A stretch of DNA of 64,000 nucleotides from an uncultured Draconibacterium sp. (lineage in GTDB: Bacteria > Bacteroidota > Bacteroidia > Bacteroidales > Prolixibacteraceae): contig NZ_OY782038.1 in assembly GCF_963677575.1 (NCBI RefSeq), forward strand, positions 5,105,001 through 5,169,000. The letters are read 5' to 3'. The notes beneath the pieces are model-generated. The model saw only the letters and a list, made by a program, of their open reading frames with translations. It was not told the origin of the DNA and made no database searches. Both the position numbers and the translations under genes were made by a program. Positions 53,092 to 59,865 of the stretch are shown here, piece after piece; positions within the stretch are counted from its first letter, which is position 1, and the number at the start of each line of letters is the position of its first letter.

Positions 53092-53115
53092 TTTTATATC
53101 GCTTGCGATATAAAA
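53092..53115. promoter_or_regulatory. 24-bp perfect palindrome, probable MarR/OhrR operator
   Basis: TTTTATATCG, centre CTTG, CGATATAAAA. A degenerate second copy (ATCG, CACA, CGATATAAA) lies at about 53061-53078, nearer the gpx start. Size and symmetry suit a MarR dimer; the gpx-marR operon is next to it. Confidence 0.7.
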
Positions 53116-53160
53116 TAAATTTTAATAAAAGGAAAGGATTAATTCATATTTCAAAAAACT

Positions 53161-53178
53161 GTTCGTACTTTTGCGAAC
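53161..53178. promoter_or_regulatory. ArsR1 operator with embedded -7 box
   Basis: GTTCG, 8-base spacer TACTTTTG, CGAAC. The spacer is itself a perfect TAnnTTTG -7 box for arsR1. A repressor bound here would block the promoter. Copies of the same layout occur at 53599 and 55271. Confidence 0.75.
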
Positions 53179-53191
53179 AACGAACAATGAA

Positions 53192-53250
53192 CCTCCTATC
53201 TTCGTTCCTCAGATTATCCCCCTGAAGGGGGAATCGCAAAAAAGATAGGT
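53192..53250. repeat. Dispersed hairpin repeat, copy 2, in the arsR1 leader
   Basis: ACCTCCTATCTT at 53191-53202 pairs through its CTATCTT with AAGATAG (53242-53248); inner TTCCTCAGATTATCCCCC and GGGGGA form a second stem. It is related in reverse orientation to 5947-6006. Confidence 0.55.
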
Positions 53251-53282
53251 TAACAGGTGAATAAAAAAATGGAGAATAATAG

Positions 53283-53582
53283 ATGGAAGTACAAATAATT
53301 TCAGATCAACAGCAAAAAATAGCCCGTTATGCAAAAGCGTTAGGACATCCGATACGTGTGTATGTATTGCAATTGCTGGGTAAGCAGAGTTGTTGTTACA
53401 GTGGCGATTTAAGTGATGAGCTGCCTATTGCTAAGTCAACTTTATCGCAACATTTAAAAGAATTAAAGGATGCGGGATTGATTCAGGGCGAAATTGAAGC
53501 TCCTCGTATTAAATACTGCGTAAACAAAGAGAACTGGGCAGAAGCGCAGGAGTTGTTTAAAGATTTTCTGAAAATAGATTAA
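53283..53582 (+). CDS. arsR: ArsR family metalloregulator 1
   Basis: A 99-residue winged-helix repressor. Core: [17 protein letters not shown], then [30 protein letters not shown]. Cysteines at 37-38 (SCCYSGDL) and 79 are placed to bind As(III) or a similar soft metal; the exact pocket differs from the classic ELCVCDL. It is the first gene of the arsF-arsG operon, and an operator containing its -7 box precedes it. Confidence 0.92.
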   Translation: MEVQIISDQQQKIARYAKALGHPIRVYVLQLLGKQSCCYSGDLSDELPIAKSTLSQHLKELKDAGLIQGEIEAPRIKYCVNKENWAEAQELFKDFLKID

Positions 53583-53598
53583 AAAATTTATGCAAATA

Positions 53599-53616
53599 GT
53601 TCGTGTTTTGGCGAAC
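53599..53616. promoter_or_regulatory. Second ArsR1-type operator
   Basis: GTTCG, TGTTTTGG, CGAAC: identical half-sites and spacing to 53161-53178, placed between arsR1 and the small thioredoxin gene. It suggests an internal regulated promoter. Confidence 0.7.
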
Positions 53617-53642
53617 AATAAATCAAAAAACCAAAAGTAAAA

Positions 53643-53873
53643 ATGGAGATAAAAGTGTTAGGAACCGGCTGTGCAAAATGCAAGAAGCTGGAAGAAAGAA
53701 CAAGAAATGCCGTAAGTGAATTGGGCGTTGAGGCGTCGATCGAGAAAGTGGAAGACATTTATAAGATCATGCAGTTTGGTGTGATGAACACGCCGGCGCT
53801 GGTAGTTGACGGGAAAGTTGTAATGAGTGGACGACTTCCGGGAGATAAAGAATTGAAAGAACTGTTGTCGTAG
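53643..53873 (+). CDS. Small thioredoxin-fold redox protein (CAKC), possibly ArsE-like
   Basis: A 76-residue protein with active-site CAKC (Cys10, Cys13) near the N-terminus and the cis-proline in VMNTPALVVDGKVV. This is the TM0996/MTH895 redox-active disulfide protein group. In Shewanella the arsEFG genes jointly reduce and export aromatic arsenicals (established, as I recall); its place between arsR and arsF makes an ArsE-like role plausible but unproven. A MITE-like element lies just downstream. Confidence 0.85.
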   Translation: MEIKVLGTGCAKCKKLEERTRNAVSELGVEASIEKVEDIYKIMQFGVMNTPALVVDGKVVMSGRLPGDKELKELLS

Positions 53874-53909
53874 TAATTAGTGCCTACAAGAAAACATACA
53901 AAAGCCTAA

Positions 53910-54035
53910 GTCTTTGATAAGAAAACGTCAAAGACAAGGCTTTCTAAGGTCTGAAAATCAGGGAGTTTACTTTCGTAAATGACTGTTTTCAAACCGAGAG
54001 TAATGTGGTATTTGGCGTTTTCTTGCAAAGACTAA
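53910..54035. mobile_element. 126-bp MITE-like element, copy A
   Basis: Matches 63036-63161 at 110 of 126 positions without gaps. The ends are inverted: GTCTTTGATAAGAAAACG at the left versus the complement of the right end GTCTTTGCAAGAAAACG. GTCTTTGA and TCAAAGAC also form a local hairpin at 53910-53935. No coding frame. It sits inside the ars operon, between the thioredoxin and arsF genes. Confidence 0.65.
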
Positions 54036-54093
54036 TTAACGACAAAAACCGATTTAGTAATAAAAAATATCAACAACCTTTAACAGAAATGTT

Positions 54094-54525
54094 ATGAAGA
54101 AATTAATTAGTATTTTAAGTATTTTGCTGTTTGTTGGCGCAATATCTGCAAATGCTCAATGTTCTGCAGCCAAAAGCGGTCCAAATGCTTCGTGTGACGG
54201 ATGTGCTGTAGCTCCGCAATCAAGTGAAGTGAAAGCCTACTATTTTCATGCAACAAACCGTTGTGTTACCTGCCAGGCAGTAGAGAAAGTAGCCAAAGAA
54301 ACAATTGAGGAGAACTACAAAGGAAAAGTGACTTTTGAGTCGATCAATCGTGAAGAGGAAAAAGACAATCCGTTGGTGAAGAAGTACAAAATTAGTGGAC
54401 AAACATTGTTGCTGGTAAAAGGCGACGAAATGGTTGATCTTACCAGTTCTGCATTTATGAATGCACGCACGAAACCTGAGAAGTTTGAAAAGCGGTTAAA
54501 GTCTGAAATTGACGAGCTGCTTTAA
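54094..54525 (+). CDS. arsF: ArsF-family exported thioredoxin-like protein
   Basis: A 143-residue periplasmic protein: signal peptide (cleavage near ANAQ, 19-22), a cysteine-rich segment (CDGCAV), then a thioredoxin-like domain with CVTC (Cys57, Cys60) in ATNRCVTCQAVEKVAKE and the cis-Pro-like GQTLLLVKGDEMVD. The NCBI family name I know for this is nitrophenyl compound nitroreductase subunit ArsF. Immediately downstream (5 bases) is the ArsG-like permease. Confidence 0.85.
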   Translation: MKKLISILSILLFVGAISANAQCSAAKSGPNASCDGCAVAPQSSEVKAYYFHATNRCVTCQAVEKVAKETIEENYKGKVTFESINREEEKDNPLVKKYKISGQTLLLVKGDEMVDLTSSAFMNARTKPEKFEKRLKSEIDELL

Positions 54526-54530
54526 TCACG

Positions 54531-55244
54531 ATGGAGGTATTGCAAACAATTTTTGAGAACTCAGAAATTCCGATATTGTCGGCATTTATGCTGGGGCTTA
54601 TGACTGCCATAAGCCCTTGCCCGCTGGCAACCAACATAACGGCAATCGGCTACATCAGTAAAGATATTACCAGCCAGAAAAAGGTGTTTTTTAATGGTTT
54701 GGTTTATACTTTAGGACGTGCTTTTTCCTATACCGCAATTGGTTTGCTGTTCTTTCTGGGTGCCAGCCAGTTCGAGTTCTCTTCTTTTTTTCAAAGCTGG
54801 GGCGAAAAGATTTTAGGTCCGTTACTTATAATAATTGGCCTTTTTATGTTAGGCGTTCTGAAATTGACCATTTCGGGAGTTGGCTCGCTTACTGAAAAAA
54901 TGCAAAACCGTTTGAACAGCGGATTTTGGGGCGTGTTGCTGCTTGGAATTGTTTTTGCCCTGGCTTTCTGCCCATACAGCGGAGTACTGTATTTTGGAAT
55001 ATTAATTCCGATGACCATAAGCAGTGCCAGTGGATTATATCTGCCCATTGTTTTTGCAGTGGCAACCGGTATTCCTGTTATTATTTTTGCCTGGTTAATT
55101 GCCTTTAGCGTTGGTTCGCTTGGTAACCTGTACAACAAAATGAAAACCTTTGAAATCTGGTTTCGCCGCGTGATTGCCGTGCTGTTTATTGGAGTTGGGA
55201 TTTACTATATCCTGATCATGTTTATTTTACCTTGGTTGAGGTAA
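54531..55244 (+). CDS. arsG: ArsG-family CcdA-like permease
   Basis: A 237-residue membrane protein with about six helices of the DsbD/CcdA superfamily. SAFMLGLMTAISPCPLATNITAIGYIS and LGIVFALAFCPYSGVLYFGIL each carry a cysteine-proline or cysteine-containing helix start, as in electron-transferring CcdA proteins. ArsG is described as an efflux permease for trivalent aromatic arsenicals in Shewanella. With ArsF it may couple reduction and export. The gene ends just before the next permease. Confidence 0.85.
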   Translation: MEVLQTIFENSEIPILSAFMLGLMTAISPCPLATNITAIGYISKDITSQKKVFFNGLVYTLGRAFSYTAIGLLFFLGASQFEFSSFFQSWGEKILGPLLIIIGLFMLGVLKLTISGVGSLTEKMQNRLNSGFWGVLLLGIVFALAFCPYSGVLYFGILIPMTISSASGLYLPIVFAVATGIPVIIFAWLIAFSVGSLGNLYNKMKTFEIWFRRVIAVLFIGVGIYYILIMFILPWLR

Positions 55245-55270
55245 TAAACGATAAAAAATTTAAAGAATTA

Positions 55271-55288
55271 GTTCGTAAAAATACGAAT
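55271..55288. promoter_or_regulatory. Third ArsR1-type operator, degenerate
   Basis: GTTCG, TAAAAATA, CGAAT: 9 of 10 half-site bases match, with the same 8-base spacer, 10 bases before the ATG at 55298. It supports that start rather than the upstream TTG at 55232. Confidence 0.5.
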
Positions 55289-55297
55289 GATAAAGAG

Positions 55298-56341
55298 ATG
55301 AGAGAGAAAGTAATTACACTAAACAGAAAAACAAACGGTTGGTTACTACCACTATTACTATTGCCCGTTTGGCTATTGTTATACATGAACCTGCAAAACA
55401 TTGCCGATTTAATTATCGACGATCTGGCGGGAATGACAGCCGGAAAACATTTAACCGAAACACTGCGCTTTTTTATTTTCGAAGTGCCAAAAGTAATGCT
55501 TCTGTTGGTGCTGATTATTTTCGGAGTCGGTATTATTCGCAGTTACTTTTCTACCGAAAAGACCCGTAAAATGCTGCAGGGTAAATCGCTGTTTACCGGA
55601 AATATAATGGCTGCCTTATTAGGTATTGTAACTCCTTTTTGCTCGTGTTCGGCAATTCCGCTGTTTTTGGGGTTTGTTGAAGCCGGCATTCCTATTGGTG
55701 TTACTTTTTCGTTTTTAATTGCAGCACCCATGGTTAACGAGGTTGCCCTTGTTTTGCTCGTTGGGCTGTTTGGCTGGAAAGTGGCACTTATTTATGTGGC
55801 CACCGGTTTAACGATTGCCATTCTTTCGGGTTGGCTGATAGGGAAATTGAAAATGGAAAAATATGTAGCCGATTGGGTTTACAGTGTAAAAGCAAATGCT
55901 GGAGGCGTTGAGGAAGAAAAGCTTTCGTTTAGCGACCGTATTCAGAAAGGATTCGATTCGGTTCGCGAAATTGTTGGCAAAATCTGGGTTTACATCATCA
56001 TCGGTATTGCTGTTGGGGCAGGAGCACACGGTTATGTTCCTGAAGATTTCCTTGGATCGCTGCTCGGTAAAGAAAATTGGTACGGTGTTCCGCTGGCCAT
56101 TTTAATGGGAGTTCCCATGTATTCTAACGCGGCCGGAATTATACCAATTGTAAGTGTGCTCATCGAAAAAGGAGTGTCGCTGGGTACGGCTCTGGCATTT
56201 ATGATGTCGGTAATTGCCTTGTCGCTACCCGAAATTATCATCCTGAAGAAGGTACTAAAGTGGCAACTAATTGCCGCATTTGTTGGCATTGTTGCTGTCG
56301 GAATTGTAATTGTAGGTTTCATTTTTAACTATGTGATGTGA
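55298..56341 (+). CDS. COG0701-type permease, ArsP/Cu-Zn efflux-like
   Basis: About 347 residues from the ATG at 55298; a longer frame from TTG at 55232 overlaps arsG by 13 bases and is less likely. About nine helices. The family signature TPFCSCSAIPLFLGFVEAGIP contains the paired cysteines found in ArsP (methylarsenite exporter) and in related metal permeases, and GVPMYSNAAGIIPI is the second repeat's signature. The context suggests export of arsenicals or a related metal(loid). Substrate not resolved by sequence. Confidence 0.85.
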   Translation: MREKVITLNRKTNGWLLPLLLLPVWLLLYMNLQNIADLIIDDLAGMTAGKHLTETLRFFIFEVPKVMLLLVLIIFGVGIIRSYFSTEKTRKMLQGKSLFTGNIMAALLGIVTPFCSCSAIPLFLGFVEAGIPIGVTFSFLIAAPMVNEVALVLLVGLFGWKVALIYVATGLTIAILSGWLIGKLKMEKYVADWVYSVKANAGGVEEEKLSFSDRIQKGFDSVREIVGKIWVYIIIGIAVGAGAHGYVPEDFLGSLLGKENWYGVPLAILMGVPMYSNAAGIIPIVSVLIEKGVSLGTALAFMMSVIALSLPEIIILKKVLKWQLIAAFVGIVAVGIVIVGFIFNYVM

Positions 56342-56375
56342 CAATTTTTTCAACTAACGATAAAAACCAAAAAAA

Positions 56376-57149
56376 ATGAAAACAAAAACCATTGGATTTA
56401 TTGGTGGTGGACGGATCACAAAGATCTTTCTGCAGGCGTTTAAAAACAAAAAAGTTGTTTTTGAGAACGTTAAAGTATTCGAACCTAACAGCGAAACGCT
56501 GAGTGCTCTAAAAAATTTATTTCCGCAGGTTGAAGTTGCCGGGTCAGTACAAGATGCCGCCAAACAAAAACTCGTTGTTTTAGCAGTTCATCCGCCGGTT
56601 ATGGCAGAAACGCTGGCCGCAATAAAAGATGTTGTTACAGAAGATACACAGGTACTTTCGCTGGCCCCAAAAGTTACCATTGAAAAGATTGCCGGTGCAT
56701 TGGGAACTTCAAAAGTTGTTCGAATGATTCCAAACGCAACATCGTTCATTAACAAAGGATACAATCCAGTTGCTTTTCACCCGAAAACCGACAAAAAGGC
56801 CAAAAAGAACTTTATGAAACTGGTGAAAGCTTTGGGCAAAAACTTCGAAGTGGCAGAAAATAAACTGGAAGGATACGCCATTGTTTCGGCGATGTTACCA
56901 ACTTATTTCTGGTTCCAGTGGGAAGAGATGCTAAAAGTTGCTGAAGCTACCGGACTGGATGAGAAAGAAGCTAAAAAAGCAGTGGAAGCCACATTGAAAA
57001 AGTCGCATTCTATTTTCTTTAAATCAGGCATGTCGGCCGATGAGGTAAAAGATCTGATTCCGGTAAAACCAATTGGCGAGGCTGAAGAACAAATCAAAGA
57101 GATTTACCAGACAAAGTTGTTGGGCTTGTACGAGAAAATTAAAGCCTAA
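56376..57149 (+). CDS. Pyrroline-5-carboxylate reductase-like protein
   Basis: A 257-residue Rossmann protein: FIGGGRITKIFLQAFK dinucleotide motif at 8-23, LAVHPPVMAETLAAI, VVRMIPNATSFINKGYNPVAF (the ProC substrate-site region), and a helical C-terminal dimer domain. It is a divergent member, with the GGGR turn in place of GxGxM(A/G). It is the last gene of the ars operon before a terminator, 34 bases after the permease. Whether it makes proline or acts on another imine is open; a true housekeeping proC may lie elsewhere. Confidence 0.82.
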   Translation: MKTKTIGFIGGGRITKIFLQAFKNKKVVFENVKVFEPNSETLSALKNLFPQVEVAGSVQDAAKQKLVVLAVHPPVMAETLAAIKDVVTEDTQVLSLAPKVTIEKIAGALGTSKVVRMIPNATSFINKGYNPVAFHPKTDKKAKKNFMKLVKALGKNFEVAENKLEGYAIVSAMLPTYFWFQWEEMLKVAEATGLDEKEAKKAVEATLKKSHSIFFKSGMSADEVKDLIPVKPIGEAEEQIKEIYQTKLLGLYEKIKA

Positions 57150-57175
57150 AAAAGAACCATAATAACAGGAAAACG

Positions 57176-57207
57176 AAAGAGGGTAGCCAAATGGCATACC
57201 CTCTTTT
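57176..57207. terminator. Terminator at the end of the first ars operon
   Basis: AAAGAGGGTA at 57176-57185 pairs with TACCCTCTTT at 57197-57206, followed by T. Works for both the plus-strand ars operon and the minus-strand gene downstream. Confidence 0.88.
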
Positions 57208-57246
57208 AATGAACTCATTATGGTTACAAAAACAAAAACTCCAGTG

Positions 57247-57639
57247 TTAATCAGCCATTCCTAAAACAATTTTCAGGTAAAGCGCTTCAGGAAGTACGGC
57301 CGATTTTATCATGTAAAAATCATCGCCGGGTAGTAAAAACGAGATGTGATGAAATCGTACATAAGTGTGATAAAAGAAGCTGGCCCAGGCAAACTCCGGC
57401 GAACGATCGGGGTAATCGGCCCGAACAAATTCTTCCAGTGTTAATGTTAGCCGGTCTCCCGTAATTTTTATGTTTCGTGGCGTACGAATAAACAAAGGCG
57501 ATTGAAGCAGAAGCTCCAGATTGCTATCCGGATTATAGTTTACTTCTGCTATTTCTACCTGGTTTGAACTATCATTAACTTTTTCAAGGTGAATTGCCTG
57601 ATTTTGTGTGTATTCATTAAAATTTAGTACTGTTCTCAT
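57247..57639 (-). CDS. Hypothetical protein, 130 residues
   Basis: I do not recognise this protein. No signal peptide or membrane helix. Beta-rich N-terminal half (RTVLNFNEYTQNQ, QVEIAEVNYNPDSNLELLL), then PRNIKITGDRLTLTLEEFVR, and a helical, aromatic C-terminal part (SPEFAWASFFYHTYVRFHHISFLLPGDDFY). Its terminator is shared with the ars operon. Upstream on the minus strand is a TGCCAA/TTGGCA inverted repeat (57699-57721) and another small secreted-protein gene. Confidence 0.6.
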   Translation of the reverse strand: MRTVLNFNEYTQNQAIHLEKVNDSSNQVEIAEVNYNPDSNLELLLQSPLFIRTPRNIKITGDRLTLTLEEFVRADYPDRSPEFAWASFFYHTYVRFHHISFLLPGDDFYMIKSAVLPEALYLKIVLGMAD

Positions 57640-57742
57640 GATCGTGTTTTTTTAGTGTGAATAATTGTTTTTCCCTGAACGGAAGATGTGTATACGTCTG
57701 CCAAACTATTTCGTGTTGGCAAAATATTACTCCGTTTTTAGA

Positions 57743-58066
57743 TCACACTAAAGAGGGTGGTGGAAGGTCAATTAACCAGGCCGACAGAAGCAGAGAATAC
57801 TGGTCAGGAGAATAAGTATCAGCAATTGTCTCTTGTTCAGAAAAATAAGCAGGCAAATGATTTGAAACTACAATTCCCGAACCCAGAGCAGAATATTCGG
57901 TATCCAGATCTTCCGAAATCAGTTGATCGGGAGAAAGGATATAATTTTGATTGATGTGGTTTGCGCAGAATGTTTCGCGCGAAATTTGCTGAGATGGTAG
58001 CTTATACGCACTTGCGGAATTGATTCCGAGAAGCAAAAAGCACGCTATGTAAAAAATCCATCTCAT
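57743..58066 (-). CDS. Small secreted hypothetical protein
   Basis: A 107-residue protein with a clear signal peptide (MRWIFYIACFLLLGINSASAY, cut near 20). The mature part, of about 85 residues, has one cysteine (FCANH), acidic and proline-rich segments, and no motif I know. An overlapping plus-strand frame exists but lacks a signal peptide; the minus strand reading is better. It may be co-transcribed with the gene at 57247. Confidence 0.5.
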   Translation of the reverse strand: MRWIFYIACFLLLGINSASAYKLPSQQISRETFCANHINQNYILSPDQLISEDLDTEYSALGSGIVVSNHLPAYFSEQETIADTYSPDQYSLLLSAWLIDLPPPSLV

Positions 58067-58243
58067 TCTGTCATCATTGTTTGTGAGTTTAAAGGTAGTG
58101 CTTTAGATATGTTGTTGAACAGAATTAAAGTTAATTAGAGTTAACATTTCTTATCGAGTTGTTAATGACCGCGGTTGGCGAGGGTATTAAGAGTTCATTA
58201 ACATATTTTTTAGAACAAAAGCCGGGTTTTGACCGTTTAAAAT

Positions 58244-58251
58244 TACCTTTG
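58244..58251 (+). promoter_or_regulatory. -7 promoter box for corA
   Basis: TACCTTTG matches TAnnTTTG. Transcription would start near 58257, giving a leader of about 120 bases that contains the 16-codon ORF and the hairpins. Confidence 0.65.
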
Positions 58252-58281
58252 CATACGAATTCAAAAAAAACGAATATTAAT

Positions 58282-58332
58282 ATGGACGAAGGCCCGTATC
58301 ATAGAGAATTAAAAAATAACTCTTACCGCTAG
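58282..58332 (+). CDS. 16-codon leader ORF of corA
   Basis: ATG to TAG, encoding MDEGPYHRELKNNSYR. Its stop codon (58330-58332) overlaps the first base pairs of the leader hairpin at 58323-58357, 45 bases before the corA ATG. This is like CorL/MgtL leader peptides upstream of Mg2+ transporters in Salmonella (analogy, not homology). No evidence of expression beyond its position. Confidence 0.5.
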   Translation: MDEGPYHRELKNNSYR

Positions 58333-58370
58333 GAGCCACATTGCCTCCTGCTGGTAAAAAACAGAGGAGG
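58323..58370 (+). promoter_or_regulatory. Mutually exclusive leader hairpins controlling corA
   Basis: Hairpin 1: 58323-58335 (TTACCGCTAGGAG) pairs with 58345-58357 (CTCCTGCTGGTAA), 13 positions with one C-C mismatch. Hairpin 2: 58344-58353 (CCTCCT plus CTG) pairs with 58362-58370 (CAG plus AGGAGG), masking the Shine-Dalgarno. Both use 58344-58353, so only one can form. I cannot match this to the M-box or another known class. Confidence 0.7.
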
Positions 58371-58376
58371 TATACC

Positions 58377-59309
58377 ATGTTGAAAATTTTCAAAACCTTT
58401 GGTGGATACAACGAGATTGAAAAGCCGGAAAGCGGTTGCTGGATTAACGTTACGCAACCTACCGCCAACGAAATAGAATTACTTACTAAAGATTTTAATG
58501 TGCCGCAAGACGTTGTGCGCGATATTCTTGATGCCGACGAACGGTCGAGGATTGAGCACGACGATGATTGGTCGCTGATCATCATTCGTATTCCTGTGCC
58601 CGACAAGGATAACGGAGTGCCGTATTTTACGGCTCCGCTTGGTATTTTTATGACCGACAGTTTTACCATTACCATTTGTCAGGTAGAAAACGAGGTATTG
58701 CCTTACGATAGTCCGTCGCTGTACCGCGATAATAAACAACCAGTGAAAGACGTGCTGAATTTTGCACTGAAACTGTTTTTACGCACTGCTAATACTTATT
58801 TAAGTTACCTGAAATACATTAATCAGCAAACGGCCATTATTGAACAGGATCTGGAGAAGTCTATCCGAAATAAGGAGTTGAACCGATTGCTGAAAATGGA
58901 AAAGTGCCTGGTATTTTTTATTACCTCGATAAAAGCAAACGAACTGGTTTTAGCCAAGTTGAAAAATGGAAACCGGCGCTCGATTAGCGAGATCAACGAA
59001 GATCTGCTGGAAGATGCCATAATCGAAAACAAACAGGCGTTGGACATGGCACAAATTTATTCCGATATTCAAAGTGGAATGATGGATGCTTTTGCCTCGG
59101 TAATTTCAAACAACCTGAATGTGGTAATGAAACAGTTGGCTTCCATTTCCATTATTTTGATGATCCCGACACTCGTGGCCAGTTTTTATGGAATGAATAT
59201 TCCAAATAACTTGGAAACGAATCATTGGGCATTTTTTCTCATCCTTGGAATTTCAGTAATTTTGGCACTTACCGGAATCCTTATTTTCCGAAAACGCGAG
59301 TGGTTCTAA
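58377..59309 (+). CDS. corA: CorA family divalent-cation transporter
   Basis: 310 residues from the ATG at 58377, chosen because AGGAGG (58365-58370) lies six bases upstream; this is an unusually strong ribosome site for the phylum. The long cytosolic N-terminal domain is followed by a stalk helix (about 145-245) and two C-terminal helices with the pore motif GMN (YGMNIPNN) between them; it ends in a basic tail RKREW. CorA forms a pentamer that takes up Mg2+ (sometimes Co2+ or Ni2+). Leader structure suggests control after transcription start. Confidence 0.94.
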   Translation: MLKIFKTFGGYNEIEKPESGCWINVTQPTANEIELLTKDFNVPQDVVRDILDADERSRIEHDDDWSLIIIRIPVPDKDNGVPYFTAPLGIFMTDSFTITICQVENEVLPYDSPSLYRDNKQPVKDVLNFALKLFLRTANTYLSYLKYINQQTAIIEQDLEKSIRNKELNRLLKMEKCLVFFITSIKANELVLAKLKNGNRRSISEINEDLLEDAIIENKQALDMAQIYSDIQSGMMDAFASVISNNLNVVMKQLASISIILMIPTLVASFYGMNIPNNLETNHWAFFLILGISVILALTGILIFRKREWF

Positions 59310-59384
59310 TCTGAGTCATTTTACATCAACAGAGTTTACGATAACTTAACGATTTATTTAGATGTGTATATACGTCAGAATTTG

Positions 59385-59408
59385 TTTTGACGTATATTTG
59401 CGTCAAAA
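59385..59408. promoter_or_regulatory. ArsR2 operator with embedded -7 box
   Basis: TTTTGACG, spacer TATATTTG, CGTCAAAA: a perfect 8-8-8 inverted repeat whose spacer is a consensus TAnnTTTG box. An additional ACGTCA half-site at 59372-59377 faces the left arm. The arsR2 ATG is only 9 bases downstream of the repeat. Confidence 0.85.
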
Positions 59409-59417
59409 TAATCAGCA

Positions 59418-59753
59418 ATGGTACAATCAAAGACAAATTTATTTGAGGAGGAGCTGAAAACGCAGGCTGCCTGGTTTAAAGTGTTGGCGCATCCGGCACG
59501 TTTAAAGATTTTGCAGTATCTGTCGGAAGCAAACAGCTGTATTACCGGCGATTTGTCGGAAGAATTACCATTGGGCAGAACCACCGTAAATCAGCACATC
59601 AAAGAGTTGAAAGAAGCTGGTTTGATCCAGGGGCATATTGAAGGTGTTCGGACAAAATATTGTTTGAGTCCGGAGAAGATTACCGAGGTGAAAGCGGTAA
59701 TCGAACAATTCTTAAATGGCTTGAATGTGGGTGATTATGAATGTAAATCGTAA
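59418..59753 (+). CDS. arsR: ArsR family metalloregulator 2
   Basis: A 111-residue winged-helix repressor: KVLAHPARLKILQYLSEANSC, TGDLSEELPLGRTTVNQHIKELKEAGLIQGHIEGVRTKYCLS. Cys41 and Cys82 align with cysteines of ArsR1 (38 and 79); a third lies near the C-terminus (ECKS). It is a paralogue of the gene at 53283, with a different half-site sequence in its operator (TGACG instead of GTTCG). It heads the operon sORF-arsC-acr3. Confidence 0.92.
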   Translation: MVQSKTNLFEEELKTQAAWFKVLAHPARLKILQYLSEANSCITGDLSEELPLGRTTVNQHIKELKEAGLIQGHIEGVRTKYCLSPEKITEVKAVIEQFLNGLNVGDYECKS

Positions 59754-59767
59754 TAAAATTCAATAAA

Positions 59768-59845
59768 ATGAAACGAGCATATAAAAAGCTTTTTTATACA
59801 CAGGAGTATGATTATGCGAGTTCCATGAGTTGCCATAAAAAATAA
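59768..59845 (+). CDS. Conserved 25-codon small ORF upstream of arsC
   Basis: Begins MKRAYKKLFYTQ and ends SCHKK. It has the same length as the ORF before miaB. It carries a cysteine where the miaB copy has tyrosine. Stops 14 bases before the arsC ATG. It lies within the arsR2 operon and may be translated with it. No known family. Confidence 0.5.
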   Translation: MKRAYKKLFYTQEYDYASSMSCHKK

Positions 59846-59865
59846 ACAATTATAAACGAATGAAA
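59768..59865 (+). repeat. 98-bp duplicated leader block, copy 2 (before arsC)
   Basis: See 6032-6129: 94 of 98 bases identical. It begins at a small ORF's ATG, 15 bases after the arsR2 stop, and ends in the first codons of arsC. The TATAAAAAG palindrome keeps its symmetry except one position. Confidence 0.9.

Noticed and set aside
53910..54035. A small coding gene in the 126-bp element
   Set aside because: Frames are interrupted and not conserved between the two copies, while the inverted ends are.
57757..57954. A 65-codon plus-strand frame
   Set aside because: It overlaps the minus-strand gene at 57743, which has a clear signal peptide; the plus frame has none.
58257..58376. Known M-box magnesium riboswitch in the corA leader
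   Set aside because: The leader is about 120 bases and I cannot find the conserved M-box core; a leader-peptide switch fits better.
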